NCBI GenBank assembly: GCA_049325055.1
Contig: JBMOPB010000062.1
Coordinates: 1-6,300, forward strand
From: BRHc4a sp049325055
GTDB taxonomy: Bacteria > Bacillota > Desulfotomaculia > Desulfotomaculales > Desulfocucumaceae
Direction of reading: 5' to 3'
DNA length: 6,300 nucleotides
This document shows positions 1 to 4,084 of this stretch, one piece after another; the first letter of the stretch is position 1, and every line of letters begins with the position of its first letter. The notes beneath the pieces were generated by a model. That model had not been told where the DNA came from. It ran no database searches and saw nothing but the letters and a program-made list of their open reading frames with translations. The translations under genes and the position numbers were made by a program.

Positions 1-11
1 GAAAACTTTTT

Positions 12-34
12 AAGGTTTCCAAACCTTTCTTTTT
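12..34 (+). terminator. Possible weak intrinsic terminator of an upstream gene
   Basis: AAGGTT (12-17) and AACCTT (22-27) form a 6-bp stem with a TCCA loop, followed by TCTTTTT. The shape fits a rho-independent terminator for a gene to the left of the window. The stem is short and AT-rich, so the call is tentative. Confidence 0.35.
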
Positions 35-41
35 GAGAGAA

Positions 42-85
42 ATAGGAAATTATGCTTAATAGGAATTCTGTAGAGAATTTCCTAT
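42..85. repeat. Inverted repeat with two alternative left arms
   Basis: ATAGGAAATT (42-51) is perfectly complementary to AATTTCCTAT (76-85). A near copy of the left arm, ATAGGAATTC (59-68), can pair with the same right arm with one bulged base. Only one of the two hairpins can form at a time. The element lies upstream of the probable cdaA -10 box, so it could be an operator-like DNA element or a structure in a read-through transcript. It matches no riboswitch class that I recognise, and specifically not the c-di-AMP (ydaO) class. Confidence 0.5.
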
Positions 86-118
86 GCACGGGGGTTCCAA
101 GGGGGTGCGCCCAGCCCA

Positions 119-147
119 TTCTTTTATATTAAAAACCATTGTATAAT
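119..147 (+). promoter_or_regulatory. Probable cdaA promoter (-10 TATAAT)
   Basis: A perfect -10 hexamer TATAAT is at 142-147 in an AT-rich stretch. At 17-base spacing the -35 position (119-124, TTCTTT) matches TTGACA poorly. Transcription would start near 154 and leave a leader of about 60 bases before the TTG start of cdaA. The good -10 carries this call; the weak -35 suggests low basal strength or help from an activator. Confidence 0.4.
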
Positions 148-216
148 TAAAAAGTGGCCCGAAGAGTGAAACCTTTTCCCGGAAAAAACAGTCAAAGACT
201 TAAGGGGGTGTAAAGC

Positions 217-1047
217 TTGCCGGAGTGGCTGAAGGCATATAATTTCAACCCGCTGGATATTTTCAGCATAACAAACCTCATCGACATAGCCATAGTGGCT
301 TTTGTTCTCTACAGGCTGATGCTCCTGATCAGGGGCACCAGGGCGGTTCAGCTGCTTAAAGGCCTTGCCGTGCTGGTCGTGGCCACCGCCCTGAGCAGCC
401 TGCTGCAGCTTTACACCCTTCAGTGGATTTTAAAACAGGCCATGACCGCCCTGGTGGTGGCGCTGCCCATTGTGTTTCAGCCCGAACTTCGCCGGGCGCT
501 TGAAAAACTGGGCGGGGGCGGGGGATGGCTTTTAAACCGCCATAGTGTTTCCGAGGCCGATATCGACAGCGTGGTCGGCGAAATTGTCCGGGCGGTAAGA
601 ATAATGTCAAAGGAAAAAATAGGGGCGCTTATTGTGCTGGAAAGGTCCACCGGGCTGGAAGAATATATCGACACCGGCATAAAGGTGGGAGGAAGGGCGT
701 CGGGGGAATTGCTGGTGAACATCTTCATACCCCGCACCCCTCTTCACGACGGGGCGGTAATAATAAGGGGAGACCGCATAATGGCGGCTGCCTGCGTGCT
801 GCCCCTCACCCAGGCCCAGAACCTGAGCAGGTCCCTTGGCACCAGGCACCGGGCCGGTATTGGCATAACCGAAGAGTCCGATGCCCTGGCTATTATAGTT
901 TCCGAAGAGACCGGAACCATTTCCCTGGCGGTTGAGGGCGTTCTGGCAGGCGGGCTGGACGAAAAACTGCTGGCCGACAGGCTTACGGGGGCACTTAAGC
1001 CCGCAAAGCAGGGGAATGTGGCGTCCGTTTTCCGTCCGTGGAGGTGA
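217..1047 (+). CDS. cdaA: Diadenylate cyclase CdaA (membrane c-di-AMP synthase)
   Basis: Condenses two ATP into c-di-AMP, the second messenger controlling potassium and osmolyte transport and wall homeostasis in Firmicutes. The 276-residue protein has the normal CdaA layout. Three hydrophobic segments lie at roughly 20-38, 44-64 and 68-88, followed by the FQPELRRALE junction (87-96), a Gly5 linker (99-103) and the cytoplasmic DAC domain. The two catalytic signatures are present: DGA at 178-180 within TPLHDGAVI, and RHR at 210-212 within GTRHRAGIGI. The start is TTG: an in-frame TAA sits two codons upstream, AGGGGG (203-208) is 8 bases before it, and no other early start exists. cdaR follows after 4 bases, and the cdaR ribosome binding site overlaps this gene's stop, suggesting translational coupling. 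In studied relatives CdaR and GlmM, both encoded here, bind and modulate CdaA. It is the CdaA type rather than DisA, because it is membrane-anchored and lacks the DisA DNA-binding domain. Confidence 0.97.
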   Translation: MPEWLKAYNFNPLDIFSITNLIDIAIVAFVLYRLMLLIRGTRAVQLLKGLAVLVVATALSSLLQLYTLQWILKQAMTALVVALPIVFQPELRRALEKLGGGGGWLLNRHSVSEADIDSVVGEIVRAVRIMSKEKIGALIVLERSTGLEEYIDTGIKVGGRASGELLVNIFIPRTPLHDGAVIIRGDRIMAAACVLPLTQAQNLSRSLGTRHRAGIGITEESDALAIIVSEETGTISLAVEGVLAGGLDEKLLADRLTGALKPAKQGNVASVFRPWR

Positions 1048-1054
1048 AGGGGTG
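1040..1054 (+). promoter_or_regulatory. Ribosome binding site that fixes the cdaR GTG start
   Basis: GGAGG at 1040-1044 is 7 bases before GTG at 1052 and overlaps the last codons of cdaA, whose TGA stop is at 1045-1047. This makes GTG 1052 the best start for cdaR. The open frame extends upstream to an ATG at 932, deep inside cdaA, and an ATG at 1076 would trim the basic N-terminus. Confidence 0.85.
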
Positions 1055-2002
1055 GCCCGCATAGACTGGAGAAACATGGCTTTAAGGATACTGTCGGTGG
1101 TGTTGGCCCTGCTCCTCTGGGTATTTGCCACCAACGAGAGGAATCCGGTCCAGGATCAGATGTTAAGTGTAAAGGTATTGCAAAGGGGCCTGCCTGACAG
1201 GATGGTGTTGACCAATGAAATACCTCCTTCCGTCAGCATAAGGGTTCAGGGGAGCAGGGGGCAGGTCACCGCTCTTACGTCCAACGATTTTGAAGCTGTG
1301 CTGGACCTGTCAAAGGTGAGTGAGGGAGAGCAATACATCCCTGTAAAGGTAAACCCTCCCCAGGGTATTCAGGTTACCCTTGTTACACCCAGCAAAATTT
1401 ACGTTGTGGCTGAAAGTATTGTGGAACAGCAGGTGGGCGTTAAGGCTTCCGTTAAAGGAACGCCCTTTAAAGGTTATACCGCCCTGGATCCGGTGATACA
1501 GCCGGCCTCGGTGACGGTCAGGGGGCCAAAGAGCAAGGTCGGCGCCATCAGCCAGGTTAACGTAACGGTGGATGTTGAGTCGGCCGTCACCCAGGTGGAA
1601 AAGACGCTGCCGGTAACTGCCGGGGAAAACGGGGTCACCGTTTTTCCGCAGAACGTAAAGGTAACTGTGCCGATAACACTGCTGCCCTACAAAACAGTGC
1701 CCGTCCGGGCCCGGGCATCCGGAACGCCGGCCAAAGACTTTGAGATAGACGGGTTTACCATAAAGCCTGCCGAGGTGCAGGTGGTGGCTCCCCCCGGCGT
1801 GCTTTCCGGGATCAACTGGGTGGAAACCGAGAAGGTGGATGTTAAGGGGACTGAACAGGAAATGACCGTAAAAACAGGCCTGAGTCTCCCACCCGGAGTA
1901 GTGGAGGTAAAGCCTTCCACCGTAGAGGTAACCATTAAGCTCAGGAAGACCGGGACTGCTGCGCCTGCGCCCCCGGCCGATGCCGCAAGGCCTACCGGAT
2001 AA
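1052..2002 (+). CDS. cdaR: YbbR-domain protein CdaR, regulator of CdaA
   Basis: CdaR is a membrane-anchored extracytoplasmic protein that binds CdaA and modulates its cyclase activity in species where it has been studied. From GTG 1052 it is 316 residues. A short basic N-terminus (ARIDWRN) precedes one membrane segment (about 10-26, LRILSVVLALLLWVFA). Three YbbR-like beta repeats follow at roughly 36-119, 126-207 and 214-296, with recurring patterns such as the P-x-x-V-x-V-x-G-P/S of SVSIRVQGS (60-68) and ASVTVRGPK (152-160). The end is an Ala/Pro tail (about 301-316). Bacillus subtilis YbbR is longer and has four repeats, so this is a three-repeat version; nothing suggests truncation. The gene is co-transcribed with cdaA (4-base gap) and is followed by a strong hairpin, so glmM probably has its own main transcript. 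The family is clear from context and architecture, and the repeat borders are approximate. Confidence 0.93.
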   Translation: MARIDWRNMALRILSVVLALLLWVFATNERNPVQDQMLSVKVLQRGLPDRMVLTNEIPPSVSIRVQGSRGQVTALTSNDFEAVLDLSKVSEGEQYIPVKVNPPQGIQVTLVTPSKIYVVAESIVEQQVGVKASVKGTPFKGYTALDPVIQPASVTVRGPKSKVGAISQVNVTVDVESAVTQVEKTLPVTAGENGVTVFPQNVKVTVPITLLPYKTVPVRARASGTPAKDFEIDGFTIKPAEVQVVAPPGVLSGINWVETEKVDVKGTEQEMTVKTGLSLPPGVVEVKPSTVEVTIKLRKTGTAAPAPPADAARPTG

Positions 2003-2056
2003 TTTACTCTTCTGTATTCTGATGGAAAAATTTTTAGTTTGATTTCCGTGTATTTC

Positions 2057-2090
2057 AGGCCCGGTGTTATAACCTCGAAGCACCGGGCCT
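2057..2090 (+). terminator. Terminator-like hairpin after cdaR
   Basis: AGGCCCGGTG (2057-2066) and CACCGGGCCT (2081-2090) make a perfect 10-bp GC-rich stem with a 14-base loop. The following bases, CATATTATTT, are AT-rich but not a clean U-tract. It probably ends most cdaA-cdaR transcripts, perhaps inefficiently. Confidence 0.7.
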
Positions 2091-2160
2091 CATATTATTT
2101 ATTAAGCACTAACTTACGAACTGACCTGTCCAGGCGGGGGTTGACGGCATATACTACAAA

Positions 2161-2189
2161 TTGACACCGCCATTGGCTGAAGATATAAT
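2161..2189 (+). promoter_or_regulatory. Consensus sigma-A promoter of glmM
   Basis: TTGACA (2161-2166) and TATAAT (2184-2189) are separated by exactly 17 bases, a full match to the vegetative promoter consensus. Transcription should start near 2196, giving a leader of about 40 bases with GGAGG at 2225-2229, 7 bases before the glmM ATG. It follows the cdaR terminator-like hairpin and gives glmM strong expression independent of cdaA-cdaR. Confidence 0.88.
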
Positions 2190-2236
2190 ATTCTTGGCTT
2201 GTCTACGAAAAAGCATGGTGGTATGGAGGCTCAACA

Positions 2237-3571
2237 ATGGGTGTTATGTTCGGAACTGACGGAGTGCGCGGTATTGCCAACAGGGACCTCACCGTTGATT
2301 TGGCCATGAAGATTGGCAGGGCAGGTGCCCATGTGCTGGCCCGGGGGCAATCGGGCTCCCGTATAGTGGTGGGACGCGACACCCGGGTTTCCGGAGATAT
2401 GCTGGAAGCGGCCATTACTGCCGGGATTTGTTCGGCAGGGGTCGATGTGCTTAAGGTAGGTATTCTTCCCACGCCGGCGGTGGCATACCTGACAAGGGAA
2501 CTGGGGGCCTCCGGCGGGGTGGTTATATCGGCCTCGCACAACCCCGTGGAAGACAACGGTATAAAATATTTCGGCCCCAGCGGGTATAAGCTTCCGGACA
2601 GCACCGAGGAAGAAATTGAATCACTTGTTCAGGACTCCTCGTCCATTCCATCTCCGGTGGGGGCCGGAGTAGGGCGCTGCGTTGACATAACCGACGCCGG
2701 CGACCGTTACGTGGAATTCTTGAAAAAATCCGTACCGGTGGACCTCAAGGGGCTTACCATTGTGGTGGATTGCGCCAACGGGGCGGCTTTCAGTGTGGCC
2801 CCCAGGGCGCTGGAGGAACTGGGCGCACATGTGATACCTATATTTAACAATCCGGACGGACTTAATATAAACAGGGGCTGCGGCTCCACCCATCTGGGCG
2901 CGCTTAAGGAGAAAGTGGTTAAATACGGCGCCGACCTGGGCCTGGCCCACGATGGGGACGCCGACAGGGTGCTGGCCATTGACTCAAAGGGAAGGATTGT
3001 GGACGGAGACCAGATAATGGTCATCTGTGCCCGGCACCTTAAATCAAGGGGACTGCTGGCCAAAAACACGGTTGTGGCCACCGTCATGAGCAATATGGGA
3101 TTGCACCTGGCCTTAAGGGAAAGCGGTATCAATGTCCTGGAAACCAAGGTGGGGGACCGCTACGTGCTGGAGGAGTGCCTCCGCACAGGCGCTACTTTCG
3201 GGGGAGAGCAAAGCGGGCACATTTTATTCCTTGATCATAACACCACCGGCGACGGGCTGCTGACCGCCCTAAACCTGCTGGCAGTAATCAAGGCTCAGGG
3301 AAAGCCGCTGGGTGAACTGGCGGCTCAGATGGAAAAACTGCCACAGATACTTGAAAACGTCAGGGTGGGGAACAAAAACGCGGTTATGTCAAGCCCAGTT
3401 TTATACGACGCCATACGTATCGCCGAACAGAGACTGAATGGGCAGGGCAGGGTGCTGGTAAGGCCTTCGGGGACCGAGCCCCTGGTCCGTGTAATGGCCG
3501 AGGGCAGGGACATGAGAGAACTGAGGGGGCTTGTGGACCAGCTTGTCACCGTGGTAAACAAACTGGCCTAG
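2237..3571 (+). CDS. glmM: Phosphoglucosamine mutase GlmM
   Basis: Interconverts glucosamine-6-phosphate and glucosamine-1-phosphate, the cytoplasmic step after GlmS on the way to UDP-GlcNAc and peptidoglycan. The 444 residues equal the usual family length. Motifs in order: N-terminal FGTDGVRG (5-12); the active-site serine loop SASHNP (98-103), where Ser100 is the phosphorylated residue; the magnesium loop DGDADR (239-244); the sugar-binding GGEQSGH (322-328); and the phosphate-binding RPSGTEPLVRVM (409-420). All key residues are intact. The FGTDGVRG start and the SASHNP/GGEQSGH combination mark GlmM rather than phosphomannomutase or phosphoglucomutase. The ATG at 2237 is chosen because GGAGG is 7 bases upstream; an ATG three codons later is possible but worse placed. 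A consensus promoter lies just upstream. No convincing terminator follows the stop, so transcripts may run into the glmS leader. In several Firmicutes GlmM also binds and inhibits CdaA, encoded here by the first gene. Confidence 0.99.
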   Translation: MGVMFGTDGVRGIANRDLTVDLAMKIGRAGAHVLARGQSGSRIVVGRDTRVSGDMLEAAITAGICSAGVDVLKVGILPTPAVAYLTRELGASGGVVISASHNPVEDNGIKYFGPSGYKLPDSTEEEIESLVQDSSSIPSPVGAGVGRCVDITDAGDRYVEFLKKSVPVDLKGLTIVVDCANGAAFSVAPRALEELGAHVIPIFNNPDGLNINRGCGSTHLGALKEKVVKYGADLGLAHDGDADRVLAIDSKGRIVDGDQIMVICARHLKSRGLLAKNTVVATVMSNMGLHLALRESGINVLETKVGDRYVLEECLRTGATFGGEQSGHILFLDHNTTGDGLLTALNLLAVIKAQGKPLGELAAQMEKLPQILENVRVGNKNAVMSSPVLYDAIRIAEQRLNGQGRVLVRPSGTEPLVRVMAEGRDMRELRGLVDQLVTVVNKLA

Positions 3572-3645
3572 GTGCCGGAAGGCAGGACCGGGAAAACAAT
3601 TTCAGGTTATGCCGAAATATGAAGGTATTTATTAAACCACGGTTG

Positions 3646-3681
3646 AATACTTAATAGTGACCGCTGTCGCGAATAAGTATT
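3646..3681 (+). promoter_or_regulatory. Long hairpin in the glmS leader upstream of the ribozyme
   Basis: AATACTTA (3646-3653) is perfectly complementary to TAAGTATT (3674-3681). Inside, after a 3x3 internal loop, GTGAC (3657-3661) pairs with GTCGC (3666-3670) around a CGCT loop, with one G-U wobble. It ends 3 bases before an AAGGAGGTGAT sequence. It could be an RNA stem in the leader or a DNA operator; I recognise no known family. Confidence 0.5.
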
Positions 3682-3691
3682 TAAGGAGGTG

Positions 3692-3754
3692 ATGGCCGGA
3701 CAGACGCATAAGACAACTGAATTGAAGCGCCAGAACCCATCAATTGAGATGTGA
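3692..3754 (+). other. Candidate 20-codon leader ORF spanning the ribozyme cleavage site
   Basis: ATG at 3692 opens a 20-codon frame (starting MAGQTHKTTE) that stops at TGA 3752-3754. It is preceded by AAGGAGGTGAT (3683-3693), an extended complement of the 16S rRNA 3' end, but AGGAGG is only 2 bases from the ATG, closer than optimal. The frame crosses the predicted ribozyme cleavage site (3726/3727) and ends inside the P1-loop insertion. The peptide resembles nothing I know. It may be a translated leader or chance. Confidence 0.2.
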
Positions 3755-3966
3755 GATGTGTGAAGTGAGATTAAGAAGGAATTTGCTACGCAAAAATTCC
3801 AACGAGATCCCACCTCCAACTTCCCGCCTCACACTTCTCATTCAGGGTTGACGAGGAGGGAGTTAATCGAGTTTTTTCGGCGGGTGCTCCCCGGTGGGCC
3901 ACCACCGTTAAGGACGCTACAAAACCGGCGGGCGACCGCCGGGACAAAGGGTGTCTTGTAGTGGCG
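3726..3966 (+). ncRNA. glmS ribozyme (glucosamine-6-phosphate-activated self-cleaving riboswitch)
   Basis: This RNA cleaves its own 5' end when bound to glucosamine-6-phosphate, lowering glmS expression when product is plentiful. The conserved core is present in order. The cleavage-site segment is A-GCGCCAGAAC, with cleavage between A3726 and G3727. P1 is AACCC (3734-3738) paired with GGGTT (3845-3849). The block GACGAGG (3850-3856) is followed by ATCGAGTTTTTTCGGCGG (3866-3883) and CTCCCCGG (3887-3894). P3 is CGGTG/CACCG (3892-3896/3903-3907), followed by TTAAGG. P4 is CGCTAC/GTAGTG (3915-3920/3958-3963). P4.1 is CCGGCGG/CCGCCGG (3925-3931/3936-3942) with a GCGA tetraloop, followed by GACAAAG. 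It sits upstream of glmS, as expected for the class. P1's loop is 106 bases, far longer than the few to tens of bases in Bacillus or Thermoanaerobacter. The 3' end is approximate. Confidence 0.95.
3739..3844 (+). repeat. Self-complementary repeat-like insertion in the ribozyme P1 loop
   Basis: The centre is a hairpin, GGAATT/AATTCC with an inner TGC-TAC-GCA (3778-3800). The flanks are purine-rich on the left (GAGATGTGAG, GTGTGAAGTGAG) and pyrimidine-rich on the right (GATCCCACCTCC, CCTCACACTTCTCA), so the whole folds imperfectly back on itself. For example, GTGAGATT (3765-3772) pairs with GATCCCAC (3806-3813) with one mismatch. The composition differs from the ribozyme core and looks like a small dispersed palindromic (MITE/REP-like) element. 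The window holds no second copy, so mobility is inferred. Its exact borders are uncertain. Confidence 0.6.
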
Positions 3967-3989
3967 AATGGCATAACCATGGCTTTTTG

Positions 3990-4019
3990 CCGCAGGTTCA
4001 TTATTGCCTGCGGTTTTTT
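3990..4019 (+). terminator. Intrinsic terminator between the ribozyme and glmS
   Basis: CCGCAGG (3990-3996) and CCTGCGG (4007-4013) form a perfect 7-bp GC-rich stem with a 10-base loop, followed directly by TTTTTT (4014-4019). This is the cleanest rho-independent terminator in the window. It lies downstream of the ribozyme core and 65 bases before the glmS ATG, so transcripts carrying the ribozyme must pass it to reach glmS. Upstream bases GTGGCGAA (3961-3968) can pair with TTTGCCGC (3986-3993) over 8 bp (two G-U pairs). This would block the terminator's 5' arm and also uses three bases of ribozyme helix P4. Confidence 0.8.
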
Positions 4020-4020
4020 A

Positions 4021-4048
4021 TTTGCAGTGCAAGTCAGTTAATTATGAT
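4021..4048 (+). promoter_or_regulatory. Possible ribozyme-bypassing promoter of glmS
   Basis: TTTGCA (4021-4026; 4 of 6 to the -35 consensus) is followed after 16 bases by TATGAT (4043-4048; 5 of 6 to the -10 consensus). Transcription would begin near 4055, giving a short leader with the AGGAGG at 4069-4074. It starts immediately after the terminator U-tract. If real, it gives glmS mRNA without the ribozyme. Match quality is moderate. Confidence 0.35.
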
Positions 4049-4084
4049 AAACCCTTTAACGGGAGTACAGGAGGCTTAAAATAA

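Noticed and set aside
148..216. c-di-AMP (ydaO-type) or other riboswitch in the cdaA leader
   Set aside because: The leader is only about 60 bases with no conserved riboswitch core. A ydaO element would be much longer.
932..1051. Upstream extension of the cdaR frame to ATG 932
   Set aside because: It lies wholly inside cdaA, gives a sequence with no YbbR or membrane features, and GTG 1052 has a well-spaced GGAGG.
1310..2083. 257-codon open frame on the - strand opposite cdaR
   Set aside because: It is a mirror of a well-supported coding gene, shows no recognisable motif, and extends into the cdaR terminator hairpin.
2141..2155. TTGACG plus TATACT as a glmM promoter
   Set aside because: The two boxes are only 3 bases apart, and no -10 lies 17 bases after TTGACG. 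The consensus pair at 2161-2189 is far better.
3643..3680. TTGAAT and AAGTAT as a promoter for the ribozyme transcript
   Set aside because: Spacing is about 26 bases and the -10 match is poor. I found no convincing promoter between glmM and the ribozyme, so read-through from glmM is the default.
3786..4001. 71-codon - strand frame across the ribozyme region
   Set aside because: The bases are explained by the ribozyme core and the P1 insertion, and the peptide has no recognisable features.
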